In this document: piece after piece, positions 24,542 to 33,083 of the stretch
Layout: each line of letters opens with the position of its first letter
How positions within the stretch are numbered: position 1 is the first letter of the stretch
NCBI RefSeq assembly: GCF_000718025.1
Contig: NZ_JODS01000009.1
Span: 1-64,000, forward strand
Origin: Kitasatospora purpeofusca
GTDB taxonomy: Bacteria > Actinomycetota > Actinomycetes > Streptomycetales > Streptomycetaceae
DNA: 64,000 nt
Reading direction: 5' to 3'
Notes under the pieces: generated by a model
Seen by the model: the letters and a program-made list of their open reading frames with translations, nothing else
Database searches by the model: none
Told to the model about the DNA's origin: nothing
Translations under genes and position numbers: made by a program

Positions 24542-25654
24542 TCAGGGGACGATCGCGAGCTCCACGTAGGCCGCCAGGATCGCCAGGTGCACCGCGCCCT
24601 GGAGCGGGGTCGCCCGGCGCGGGATGACCGTCAGGGTACCGACCACGAGGGTGAGCGTCAGGAGCACCAGATGCGCGGGGTCGAGGCCGAGGACCAGCGG
24701 ACCGGAGAGCCAGTGCGAGGCGATCGCCACGGCCGGGATGGTGAGGCCGATGCTCGCGAGGGCAGAGCCGAGCGCCAGGTTGAGGCTGGTCTGCACCCGG
24801 TTGCGCCTGGCGGCGCGCACGGCCGCGATGGTCTCCGGCAGCAGGACCAGCAGGGCGATCACCACACCGACGACCGAGGACGGCAGCCCCGCCGACTCGA
24901 CCCCCGACTCGATGGTCGGCGACACGCCCTTGGCCAGGCCCACCACCGAGATCAGCGCCACACCGAGCAGCACCAGGCTGAACACCATGGCGCGCTTGGT
25001 CGGCGGGTCGGCGTGGTCCTCCTCGTCCAGCACCTTGCCGTCGGAGGTGACCGGCAGGAAGTAGTCCCGGTGCCGGAACGTCAGCGTGGCCACGAACAGC
25101 AGGTACAGCACGAGCGAGGCGGCCGCCGCGAAGGCCAGCTGGGTGGGGTTGAACTGGGGGCCGGGCGAGCTGGTGGTGAAGGTCGGCAGGACCAGGCTCA
25201 GCGTGGCGAGGGTCCCGATGGTGGCCAGCGCCGCGCCCGTCCCCTCGGCGTTGAAGACCGCCACCCGGTGCTTGATGGCGGCGGCCAGGATGGACACGCC
25301 GACGATGCCGTTGCAGGTGATCATCACCGCCGCGAACACGGTGTCCCGGGCGAGCGTCGCCGACTTGTCACCGCCGTCCGCCATCAGGGTCACGATCAGC
25401 GCGACCTCGATCACCGTCACCGCGACCGCGAGCACCAGGGAACCGAACGGCTCCCCCACCCGGTGGGCGACCACCTCCGCGTGGTGCACGGCGGCGAGCA
25501 CGGCGCCCGCGAGGAAGCAGGACACCACCCCCACCACCCAGCCGGGGAGGTCGCGGTGCCAGGTCAGGACGAGGACGAGGAGGGCCAGCAGCGGGACGAC
25601 GGTGGTCCACTGCGTGACGAGCGGTCGGAGCTTGGTGAACATGCCGCCGAGCAT
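24542..25654 (-). CDS. chaA: Calcium/proton (sodium/proton) antiporter, ChaA-like
   Basis: A 370-residue membrane transporter of the CaCA superfamily with about 11 membrane spans in two homologous halves. The alpha-repeats carry the ion-binding acidic residues: VTVIEVALIVTLM (about 79-91) in the first half and VALLVLLPETIAAVRAARRN (about 265-284) in the second. A central polar loop (about 205-222, DGKVLDEEDHADPPTKRA) is acidic. ChaA exports Ca2+, Na+ or K+ in exchange for H+ at high pH. ATG 25654 is used; ATG 25642 is an alternative. It is followed by its own terminator. Confidence 0.92.
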   Translation of the reverse strand: MLGGMFTKLRPLVTQWTTVVPLLALLVLVLTWHRDLPGWVVGVVSCFLAGAVLAAVHHAEVVAHRVGEPFGSLVLAVAVTVIEVALIVTLMADGGDKSATLARDTVFAAVMITCNGIVGVSILAAAIKHRVAVFNAEGTGAALATIGTLATLSLVLPTFTTSSPGPQFNPTQLAFAAAASLVLYLLFVATLTFRHRDYFLPVTSDGKVLDEEDHADPPTKRAMVFSLVLLGVALISVVGLAKGVSPTIESGVESAGLPSSVVGVVIALLVLLPETIAAVRAARRNRVQTSLNLALGSALASIGLTIPAVAIASHWLSGPLVLGLDPAHLVLLTLTLVVGTLTVIPRRATPLQGAVHLAILAAYVELAIVP

Positions 25655-25715
25655 CCCATCCGGAAGCCCGGGTTCCGTGGCGACGCCGCCGGGGAGGCGG
25701 CGGATGTGGCCGACC

Positions 25716-27401
25716 TCATGGCCCCGCCACGCTGACGCCGCCGTACTCGGCGAGGTAGCCGAGCACGCGTGCGACGTGCGCTTTCACCCGTTCGGGGACG
25801 CCGCCGGTGTCGGCGACCGTCTTGTCGCTGGTCCGGTAGCCGGCCGTCACCAGGGCGGGCAGTTGCGCGGCCGGGAAGCCCCGCTGCTTGAAACGCTGGT
25901 CGAGCCAGCAGACGTAGCCGCCCATCGCGGCGATGGCGTCGTCCGGGTCCAGATAGCTCTTGACGCCGTCGTGGTCGGCGTCCAGCGCCCAGGCGTTGAA
26001 GACGGTGGGCGTCCACATCGCCACCCCGTACTCGCCCGTGGCGGGCCGGGCGGCGGCCGGGTCGAAGCCGGACTCGGCCTTGAGCATCGCCGCCAGCAGC
26101 GCCGGGGTGATCTCGGGCTCGGGGCAGCGGCGGGCGGCGTCCTCGATCGGACCGCGCAGGGCGGCGGGGACGTCGGCGCCGGGCGGGATGGCGCCGGGGC
26201 GCGCGGGAGCGGCGCGGACGGGGCCGACGGACGGGGGGCCGGAGAGCGTGGGGCCGGTGGGCCCGGACCGCTCGGGTGCTCCGGTGAGGACGAGCAGGCT
26301 CGCGGCGGCGACGAGCAGCAGGGCCGCGCGTCCGGCGGTTCGGACCCGGCGCTTCCGCCGCCCGGGTGCGACGGCGCCCGGGCGGATGTCGGCGGCCCGG
26401 GTCACGGCCGCGACGCCCCCGCCCCCGCTTCCGCCCCCGCCTCCGCCCAGGGCGCCGGCGAGCAGAGCGGTGAGGTCCAGCTCCGCACGCCGCCGCCGGT
26501 CGGCCGTCAGGCAGGCCGTGACCAGCGGCCGCCACCGCTCCGGCAGCGCGGCGTCGAGCCGCAGCGGGGCGCTGCCGCGCGCGTAGGCGACCGCGGCCAG
26601 CGAGCGGGCGCGGGCGGTGGCACCGAGGAAGGGGTGCAGTCCGCCGGTCAGCACCTGGTGGGCGAGCACGCCGTAGGCCCACAGGTCGGCGCTCGGGCGG
26701 AGCGCCGCGCCGCGGGCGCCGGTCCGCTCGGACCACCACTCGGGCGGCACGTGGTCCGGCGAGCCGAGCGGCGGGGCGTAGGCGTGGGTGCCCTCCAGTT
26801 CCGCGGTCAGCCCGAAGTCGGCGAGCTTGGCGGTGCCGTCGGCCATCAGCAGGACGTTGCCGGGTTTGAGGTCCCCGTGCACCCAACCGGAGCCGTGCAT
26901 GTGGCGGAGCCCGGCCGCGACCTCGGTCAGGATCCGCTCGGCGCCCGGCGGCGGGTGCGGCGGCCGGGCCTCGGCGAGCAGGTCGTGCAGGCTGCGCGCG
27001 GCGCGTTCCATCACCAGGGCGACGGCGCCGTCGAGTTCGGGCCGGTCCGGGTCGGTGAGGGTGAACACCGCGAAGGTGCGGATCAGGTGCGGGTGGTCGG
27101 CGCGGCGGCTGAACCGGATCTCGCTGCGGGCGACCTGGGCGACGGCCTGCCGCTGCCCCGGCCCGAGCCGACCGGGATGGAGGAACTTGACGGCCACTTC
27201 GGCGGGTTCGCCACCCGCCGCACGCTCCGGATCGGCCGCGCGGGCGACGTGGACGCTGCCCCAGCCGCCCGCCCCGATCCGCTCACCGACCAGGTAGCCG
27301 CCGACCGGGTAGCCCGCCGGAACCGCGAACCCCGCCCCACTGCCGGACGCCCCACCGCCGGACGGCCGGGCTCCGGGCGGGTCCACCGCGCGTGGCGCCA
27401 C
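25716..27401 (-). CDS. Ser/Thr protein kinase fused to an extracytoplasmic lytic-transglycosylase-like domain
   Basis: A 561-residue fusion. Residues 36-310 are a Hanks-type kinase: glycine loop IGAGGWGSV (42-50), Lys72 in VAVKFL, catalytic loop HGDLKPGN (175-182, Gly instead of Arg before Asp177) and DFG at 195-197. A Gly-rich linker and basic patch precede one membrane span (about 358-374). A Pro-rich stretch follows. The outer domain (415-561) resembles a soluble lytic transglycosylase, with Glu443 in MLKAESGFDP, YGVAMWTP and VCWLDQRF. So wall cleavage or wall sensing could be wired to cytoplasmic phosphorylation. GTG 27401 starts 7 bases after the FHA gene stop. Confidence 0.88.
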   Translation of the reverse strand: MAPRAVDPPGARPSGGGASGSGAGFAVPAGYPVGGYLVGERIGAGGWGSVHVARAADPERAAGGEPAEVAVKFLHPGRLGPGQRQAVAQVARSEIRFSRRADHPHLIRTFAVFTLTDPDRPELDGAVALVMERAARSLHDLLAEARPPHPPPGAERILTEVAAGLRHMHGSGWVHGDLKPGNVLLMADGTAKLADFGLTAELEGTHAYAPPLGSPDHVPPEWWSERTGARGAALRPSADLWAYGVLAHQVLTGGLHPFLGATARARSLAAVAYARGSAPLRLDAALPERWRPLVTACLTADRRRRAELDLTALLAGALGGGGGGSGGGGVAAVTRAADIRPGAVAPGRRKRRVRTAGRAALLLVAAASLLVLTGAPERSGPTGPTLSGPPSVGPVRAAPARPGAIPPGADVPAALRGPIEDAARRCPEPEITPALLAAMLKAESGFDPAAARPATGEYGVAMWTPTVFNAWALDADHDGVKSYLDPDDAIAAMGGYVCWLDQRFKQRGFPAAQLPALVTAGYRTSDKTVADTGGVPERVKAHVARVLGYLAEYGGVSVAGP

Positions 27402-27408
27402 CGCCCGG

Positions 27409-28257
27409 TCACCCGCCGCGCCGGGGCGGGAGCAGCACCAGATGCTCCTCCCGCACCAGGTCGAACCTCAGTGCCAGCGCGACGAGTTCCTCGCGTTTGC
27501 CGCCGGCGCCGGCGCCCTCGGGGTCGGCCGGTTCCGCCGGGTCGCGCAGCCGGAGCTTGCTGCCGACCAGGTAGTCGATGTGGTAGTTGACGGCCGACCG
27601 GGTGAGGTCGCGGCAGGAGGGCAGGCAGCGCAGCCGGGCCAGCACCTCGGTGACGCCGGGCACGGCCGCAGCGGAGGGCGAGCGCAACCGCGGCTCGCAG
27701 AGTGCGAGCAGGACGAGGAAGTACTTGGCCCCCGGGTCCAGGGCGAACGGGCTGACCGTCGGTTCGCCGGGCCCGACGCCCGGCGCGCCGCCGTCGACCG
27801 GGCCCGCCGCGCCGGCCGATCCGCCTGCCAGATAGGCGTGTTGGGGCGCGAAGACCTTGAACGAGGCCGGCTCGCCGAGAGCCGGCAGCAGCACCCGGGA
27901 GAACTCGAACGGCACCGGCGCGCCGAGCCGTCCGGGCGCCACCTTGACGTGCTCGCCCGCGCCTTCGAGGTTCTCGACGACATAGGTCGCGGTGGCGCTG
28001 AAGTTGGAGAGCCGCCAGTAGTCCTCGGCGGCCGTGATCTCGCCGGCCCGACGCGACACGCCGGGGTCGGGGATCGGCACGGCGAGCGGCCGGCCGGGCT
28101 CGCCGCGCCCGAACTCCACACTGTCGCCCGGCCCGAGGTGCAACAGGGCAGGTCGGGCGGGCGGGGCACCGCGGGGCGGCCGCGGCAGCCGGGCGAACCG
28201 ACGGTCGGCTCGGGCCGGCGAATGGGGGTCGGGCAGCTGCACGATGACCGTGTTCAT
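27409..28257 (-). CDS. FHA-domain protein with C-terminal winged-helix-like region
   Basis: A 282-residue cytoplasmic protein. Residues about 35-110 form an FHA phosphothreonine-binding domain with its landmarks: FGR (49-51), VSRRAGEI (67-74), LSNFS (83-87) and ENLEG (95-99). The C-terminal 100 residues (VTEVLARLRCLP, AVNYHIDYLVGSKLRLRD) look like a winged helix. ATG 28257 is chosen because GGAGGTGACC lies just upstream; an open frame runs to 28266 through that site. It is the first gene of an operon with the kinase-transglycosylase gene, so it is probably the kinase's substrate or reader. Confidence 0.85.
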   Translation of the reverse strand: MNTVIVQLPDPHSPARADRRFARLPRPPRGAPPARPALLHLGPGDSVEFGRGEPGRPLAVPIPDPGVSRRAGEITAAEDYWRLSNFSATATYVVENLEGAGEHVKVAPGRLGAPVPFEFSRVLLPALGEPASFKVFAPQHAYLAGGSAGAAGPVDGGAPGVGPGEPTVSPFALDPGAKYFLVLLALCEPRLRSPSAAAVPGVTEVLARLRCLPSCRDLTRSAVNYHIDYLVGSKLRLRDPAEPADPEGAGAGGKREELVALALRFDLVREEHLVLLPPRRGG

Positions 28258-28571
28258 CCAGGTCACCTCCGGGGGTCGGCCCGATCGTAGCTGCCCGAAC
28301 GACCTACGGGCGCAAGGCCACCCGAACGAGTGAACACCGCGTCATGACCGGCGAGTTGCGCCAGAAGGCCGCGCCCGGCGCGCCCGGAGGGCGGCACCCG
28401 TTCGTCGGCGGAGTGACATCCGACGGTAATCGTGGGGTCACTGGCGAGATTGCAAGCTGTAGTTGAACGGTCACCATGAGTGTGATGCAGCACACACAAG
28501 ACACGTCCATATTTTGTGCAAGACTCATCCCACAGAGTGAGATTCCCTTTCATTCCAAGGAGGTTGACATC
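28258..28571. other. 314-bp divergent promoter region
   Basis: It lies between the FHA-kinase operon and the secreted-protein gene. Locally A/T-richer from about 28440 to 28570; TTGAAC at 28463 is a possible -35 for the plus-strand gene. No gene is seen. Confidence 0.4.
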
Positions 28572-29003
28572 ATGAACGCTCGTATCGCAGCTCTGATGGT
28601 CGCGGCGGCAGGGATCATGGCGGCCACGGTCGCTCCGGCTTCGGCCGCGACGGTCACCACCGGGGGCACGCCGTCCGTCACGAACGGGGCGGGCGGCGTC
28701 GCCTGTACGACCGTGCTCAACCAGCCGTGCGTCTGGCAGGAGAAGGACGGCGGAGGATTCGTCGGCGTCGCCCAGGTGTCCGCCGACCCCGGGCAGCTGA
28801 CGATAGTCAAGGTCGAGGTACGCACCCAGCGCGCCTGGGGCAGCCCGTGGCTGACGACCGCCTCGGCCACCACCGTCACCAAGGGCTCCGCCAGGGCCGT
28901 GACCCCCCGCGTGGTCACCAGCGACCTCAAGATGGTCTGCGCCACCGCCGGCCCGGCCCTGGAGGCCGGGCAGCAGGTGACCACCTGCACCTACCCCTTC
29001 TGA
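28572..29003 (+). CDS. Small secreted protein of unknown function
   Basis: A 143-residue exported protein. Residues 1-26 are a signal peptide (MNARIAALMVAAAGIMAA, cleavage after ASA). The mature part is beta-strand-rich and Val/Thr-rich with four Cys residues (VACTT, QPCVWQ, MVCATA, TTCTYPF) that suggest two disulfides. No family is recognised. AAGGAGGT at 28557-28564 fixes the ATG at 28572, although an upstream frame is open from 28476. Confidence 0.82.
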   Translation: MNARIAALMVAAAGIMAATVAPASAATVTTGGTPSVTNGAGGVACTTVLNQPCVWQEKDGGGFVGVAQVSADPGQLTIVKVEVRTQRAWGSPWLTTASATTVTKGSARAVTPRVVTSDLKMVCATAGPALEAGQQVTTCTYPF

Positions 29004-29375
29004 GGCCCCGTCGGGCGAGGAAGGGGTGACGCGGTCGGGGCCCCGCAGCCCCGGCCACGGCCGGCCGCCGGGTCCGCAACCGGCGGCCGGACCGCTCCCC
29101 TCGCAGCGCACCCGTCCCCGCTCCCACCAGCAATCACTCAGAATGCTCCCAGCCGTCGCACAGGTCACCGCCGCGTCGCCGAATTCGCCAACCTCCCCCC
29201 GAAGGCCGTTCGCAACGCACAACCCGGTTCGGAGCATGGGTTTTTGCACTATCTTGGGAATTCGTGGACGGGGCGGGCCGCCCACCGGGCAGACCTGTGC
29301 CGAACGGCCGGAACTGCCCGCGCGACGTGTCCCACCCCCGCCGCCGCAGCATCACACGGGGAGGAAGGGGGGAGC
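29004..29375. other. 372-bp intergenic region
   Basis: It contains a terminator (29061-29090) and an A/T-richer patch at about 29215-29270 that may hold the promoter of the deacetylase gene. No gene is seen. Confidence 0.45.
29061..29090 (+). terminator. Terminator after the small secreted protein gene
   Basis: CCGGCCGCCGG (29061-29071) pairs perfectly with CCGGCGGCCGG (29080-29090) around an 8-base loop, 58 bp beyond the stop. Confidence 0.65.
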
Positions 29376-30548
29376 GTGTCCATGCCCGAGGGGACCGCGC
29401 ATTCGACCGGGACCGAGCACGGCCCGAGCACCGGAACGACCGACGCGACGGCCACCGGAACGGCCGGTGGACGAGCCGGCGAACGAGCCGGACGAGGCGG
29501 CGGGAGCGCCACCGGGACGGCCACGAGAACGGGCCCGGCACCGAGCGAGGCCCCGGCACCGGCCGCAGCCCCGCCCGAGGATCCGACACCGGGTCCGGCA
29601 CCGGCCGCCGCCCCGCCGAGGGCACGGCTCGCCGGCCGCCGCGCCACCGTCGACGCCGTCCTGCGCAACTCGCCGCTCCAGCCGCTGTTCCGGCTCGCCG
29701 CCACCCGGCGGCTGGCCGTCCTCGCCTACCACGGGGTGGACGACCCCCGGGTGTTCGCGCTCCAGATGGAACGCCTGGTCCGCGTCGCCCGCCCGGTCCC
29801 GCTCGCGGCCGTCGAGGAGGCCGTGCGCACCGGCCGGCCCTTGCCGCCCCGCAGCGTGCTGGTCACCTTCGACGACGGCGACCGCACCGTGCTCACCGAG
29901 GGCCTGCCCGTGCTCACCCGGCTCGGCATCCCCGCCGCCGCCTTCGTGGTCACCGACCTCATCGGCGGCGACCAGCCGTTCTGGTGGGCCGAGGCCGCCT
30001 TCCTCGCCGCCCACGGCGGCACCGCCCGCAACCTGGCCGACTGCCCGCCGGGCGAGGCCGTCCGCCGGATGAAGACCCTCCCGGACGGGGAGCGCCGGGC
30101 CGCGCTGGCCGAACTCCGGGAGAGCGCCCGGGCCCGCGCCCCCCGCCAGGAACAGCTGACCCCCGCCGATCTGCTGACGCTCACCCGGAACGGCGTCGCG
30201 GTCGGCAACCACACCGCCGGCCACCCGTGCCTCGACCGCTGCGAGGGCGGCACCGTACGGGACGAGATCCGCCGCGCCCACGACGCGCTCACCGGCTGGC
30301 TCGGCGGCGAGGCACCCACCGCCTTCGCCTACCCCAACGGCAACGTCGACCCGCGCGCCGACGCCGAACTGCGGCTCCTCGGCTACCGGACCGGCTTCCT
30401 CTTCGACCACCGCCACGACCGGCTGCTGCCGCCGCACCCCCTGCGGATCAGCCGGCTGCGGGTCAACTCGACCACCGGGCGGGACCGGTTCGACACCATC
30501 CTGTCCGGGCTCCACCCCGCCGTGCACCACCTGCGCGGCGGCAGCTGA
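29376..30548 (+). CDS. Polysaccharide deacetylase (CE4) family protein
   Basis: A 390-residue protein. Residues 1-82 are a disordered Thr/Gly/Ala/Pro tract. The NodB-type domain follows: motif 1 VTFDDGD (163-169, Asp166 and metal-binding Asp167) and motif 2 NHTAGHP with His279 and His283. FAYPNGN at about 323 is the usual motif 3 region. A WW pair and helices sit between motifs 1 and 2 (about 200-265), as in the exopolysaccharide-associated branch. It should remove acetyl groups from an N-acetylated glycan. There is no clear signal peptide. GTG 29376 follows a GAGGAAGGGGGGAG tract; ATG 29382 is possible. The acyltransferase gene follows 170 bp later. Confidence 0.88.
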   Translation: MSMPEGTAHSTGTEHGPSTGTTDATATGTAGGRAGERAGRGGGSATGTATRTGPAPSEAPAPAAAPPEDPTPGPAPAAAPPRARLAGRRATVDAVLRNSPLQPLFRLAATRRLAVLAYHGVDDPRVFALQMERLVRVARPVPLAAVEEAVRTGRPLPPRSVLVTFDDGDRTVLTEGLPVLTRLGIPAAAFVVTDLIGGDQPFWWAEAAFLAAHGGTARNLADCPPGEAVRRMKTLPDGERRAALAELRESARARAPRQEQLTPADLLTLTRNGVAVGNHTAGHPCLDRCEGGTVRDEIRRAHDALTGWLGGEAPTAFAYPNGNVDPRADAELRLLGYRTGFLFDHRHDRLLPPHPLRISRLRVNSTTGRDRFDTILSGLHPAVHHLRGGS

Positions 30549-30718
30549 CCGCCTGCGGCCCGGAGCACCAACTCCCCCACCGATGAAGCCCGGTAGCGGC
30601 GGGGGAGCAGAACGAACCGCATCGATCGCGGCGGGGAATCCGGGAGAATGCGGACCTGACCGCGACCGGAGCGCCGACCGGCGGCGCACCGGGGCGGCGG
30701 AGACCTGGGGGCAGGGAC

Positions 30719-31903
30719 GTGGGGGCAGAGGACGTGGGAGCGCGAGACTCCGGAACGGCTACGAGGACGGCCACCGCGCGCACGGTGCCGGTCCGCCACC
30801 GGACGCCCGCGCTGCCGGCGGAGGTGGTCGACGGCTGGCGCGCCCTGGCGGCGGGCGAGGGCGGCGGCGCGTGGTTCAGCACACCGGAGTGGACCCTCGC
30901 CTGGTGGGAGACGCTGGGCGCGACCGCCGGCGACGGCGAGATCGTGGTGTGGCGGGACGGGGACGGCCGGATCGACGCCGTGCTCCCCCTGCTGCGCACC
31001 GTCCAGCGGCTCCACCCGCGCGCGCCACTGCCGGTCCCCTGCTTGACGGTGCTCGGCTCCGGCGCGGGCGCGGCCGACCACTGCGGCTTCGTCGTCGCGC
31101 CGCACCGCCGCGCCGAGGTGGCCGACTGGCTGGCCCGGCGCGGGCGGCGCACCAGCCTGCTGCTCGCCGACCTGGACCCCGGACAGGCCGCCCTGCTGCC
31201 GCCCGGCGCGGTGGAGATCGGACGCACCGCGTGCCCGCGCGCCGATCTGGCGGCCGGCCCGGAGGCGCTGGGGAGCCGCCAGTTCCGCGCCAACCTGCGC
31301 CGCTACGGCCGGAAGCTGGCGGCCGAGGGGATCACCTTCCGCTGGGTGCCGCCCGCCCTCGCGGCGGCCGAACTCCCGGAACGCTTCGAGCTCCTGCACA
31401 CCGCCGTCCGGCTGCACCGGCTGCGCCGGGCCGCGCTCGGCCGGCCGACCACCTTCGACGAGGCCAGGGCACCGCTGCACCTGCGGGTGATCGAACGGGC
31501 GGCCGACACCGGTCGGGGCGAGGGCCCGGCGTTCCTGGTCGCGGAGCGGGCGGGCGAAGTGGTGGGCGTGCTCTACGGGTTCCAGTGGCGGGACACCTTC
31601 GCCTACTACCAGATCGGCTGGGACCAGAGCTGGGCGCCGCTGCGGCTCGGCACGGCGGTGATCGCCGAGGCGATCCGGGCGGCCGACGGGCAGGGGCTGA
31701 GCACCTTCGACTTCCTGCGCGGCACCGAGCCGTACAAGTACCGCTTCGACGCGGTGGACCGGGAGGACGTCTCCTGGCTGGTGCCGCGCGGTCTGCCGGG
31801 GGCGCTGCTCGGGCTCAAGTACCGTGCCAAGGCAGCCCGTCGGGAGTCGGCGCCCGATACGGACGCGTCACCGGCGACGGAGGCCGTCCCCGCCGTGCAC
31901 TGA
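30719..31903 (+). CDS. CelD/BioF2-like GNAT acyltransferase (Acetyltransf_6 type)
   Basis: A 394-residue protein of the FemAB-related GNAT branch often found with polysaccharide genes. The N-terminal GNAT half has the WFSTPEWTLAWWETLG opening (about 52-67). The C-terminal half has FRANLRRYGRKLAAEG (about 189-204), then FLVAERAGEVVGVLYGFQWRDTFAYYQIGWDQSWAPLRLGTAVI and the closing FDFLRGTEPYKYRF. It probably transfers an acyl or aminoacyl group to a cell-surface glycan. Together with the CE4 gene upstream this suggests glycan decoration. GTG start at 30719, with a G-rich ribosome-binding region. Confidence 0.85.
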   Translation: MGAEDVGARDSGTATRTATARTVPVRHRTPALPAEVVDGWRALAAGEGGGAWFSTPEWTLAWWETLGATAGDGEIVVWRDGDGRIDAVLPLLRTVQRLHPRAPLPVPCLTVLGSGAGAADHCGFVVAPHRRAEVADWLARRGRRTSLLLADLDPGQAALLPPGAVEIGRTACPRADLAAGPEALGSRQFRANLRRYGRKLAAEGITFRWVPPALAAAELPERFELLHTAVRLHRLRRAALGRPTTFDEARAPLHLRVIERAADTGRGEGPAFLVAERAGEVVGVLYGFQWRDTFAYYQIGWDQSWAPLRLGTAVIAEAIRAADGQGLSTFDFLRGTEPYKYRFDAVDREDVSWLVPRGLPGALLGLKYRAKAARRESAPDTDASPATEAVPAVH

Positions 31904-31924
31904 CGACGGCTCGGACTCGGCGTC

Positions 31925-33058
31925 TCAGTGCCGACCCTTCAGCCAGCCGGCGAAGGCGTCGAGCGCTGGGGCCGGGTCGCGGCGGCCGACGCCGATCCGG
32001 AACCGGTCGGCGGGTGTCGGCGTCAGCTCCGAGCCGAAAATGGAGGCCGGCAGCAGCAGGACGCCGGCCTCCTCGACCAGCCCGGTGCAGAACGCCTCGA
32101 CGCCGTCCGCGCCCAGGTAGCGCGGATAGGCGACACAGCCGCCGTCCGGGGCGCGCCACTCGAACAGGCCGTCGAAGCGGGCGAAGAACTCGTCGAAGAG
32201 CGGCAGATTGGCCGCGACGATCGCCCTGTTGCGGGCCAGGATCGGCTCGCGTGCCTTGATCGCGATCCGGGCGAGGACCTCGCTGGGAGCGGCGTTGCAG
32301 ATGGTGGTGTAGTGCTTGGCGCGCTCCAGTCGTCCGCGCAACTCCCGGTCGCGGCAGGCGATCCAGCCGATCCGCAGGCCGGGCAGGCCGAGCGACTTGG
32401 AGGTGACGTTGAGCGAGAGGGCGCGCTCGGACAGGTCGACGGCCTGGGGCAGGGCGCGGGCCGGGTCGCGCTCCAGGCCCCGGTAGACCTCGTCGCTGAA
32501 GAGGTGGATGCCGCGCTCGTCGCAGATCTCGGCCAGCCGGACGAAGTCGGCGGCGTCGATCACCGCCCCGGTGGGGTTGTTGGGGAAGTTGACGGACACC
32601 ACCCGGGTGTTGGGGCGCAGCGCGGCGGTGAGTTCGTCGAGGTCGAGCGCCCAGTCGCGGCCGGGGTCGAGGGCGACCCCGGTGACCTCGCAGAGCGACA
32701 TCGGGACGGTCTCGGCGGACTGGTAGTTGGGCGTGAGCACCACGGCGTGGTCCTCGGGGCCGAGCAGTACCTGCATCGCCAGGTTGAGCCCCTCCTGGGC
32801 GCCGCCGAAGCAGATCACGTCGTCGGCGTCGGCCCGCTCGTAGAGTCCGGCGATCGCCTCGCGCAGGGCCGGGTCGCCGAAGGTCTCGGTGTAGCCGAGC
32901 GCGAGGGTGTCCCAGGCGTGGCGGTCCTCCGGGTCGGCGAGGGCGAGCAGTTCGGACATCGCCATGGTCTGCGCGTCGGAGGCCGTGAGGTGGTGGCGGG
33001 CGGAGAACTCCCAGCGGGAGAAGTACGTCTCCAGGCGGAAGTCGGGGAGCCGGGTCAT
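31925..33058 (-). CDS. PLP-dependent class I/II aminotransferase
   Basis: A 377-residue fold-type I enzyme. The conserved NFPNNPTG is at 158-165, FSDEVYRG gives Asp189 and Tyr192, and the Schiff-base lysine is Lys221 in TSKSLG. Arg229 (LPGLRIGW) and the substrate carboxylate Arg near the C-terminus (DRFRIGVGRR) are present. GYTETFGDPALREAI near residue 55 is typical. The amino acid substrate cannot be read. It lies 25 bp downstream of the DauR-like regulator gene, on the same strand, and is probably under its control. A GGAG supports ATG 33058. Confidence 0.92.
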   Translation of the reverse strand: MTRLPDFRLETYFSRWEFSARHHLTASDAQTMAMSELLALADPEDRHAWDTLALGYTETFGDPALREAIAGLYERADADDVICFGGAQEGLNLAMQVLLGPEDHAVVLTPNYQSAETVPMSLCEVTGVALDPGRDWALDLDELTAALRPNTRVVSVNFPNNPTGAVIDAADFVRLAEICDERGIHLFSDEVYRGLERDPARALPQAVDLSERALSLNVTSKSLGLPGLRIGWIACRDRELRGRLERAKHYTTICNAAPSEVLARIAIKAREPILARNRAIVAANLPLFDEFFARFDGLFEWRAPDGGCVAYPRYLGADGVEAFCTGLVEEAGVLLLPASIFGSELTPTPADRFRIGVGRRDPAPALDAFAGWLKGRH

Positions 33059-33083
33059 GGCGGGTCTCCTTCGTCGGTGCGGG

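Noticed and set aside
22856..25735. 959-codon plus-strand frame across the flavoprotein and ChaA genes
   Set aside because: It runs antisense through two well-supported genes and the noncoding gap between them, a typical GC artefact.
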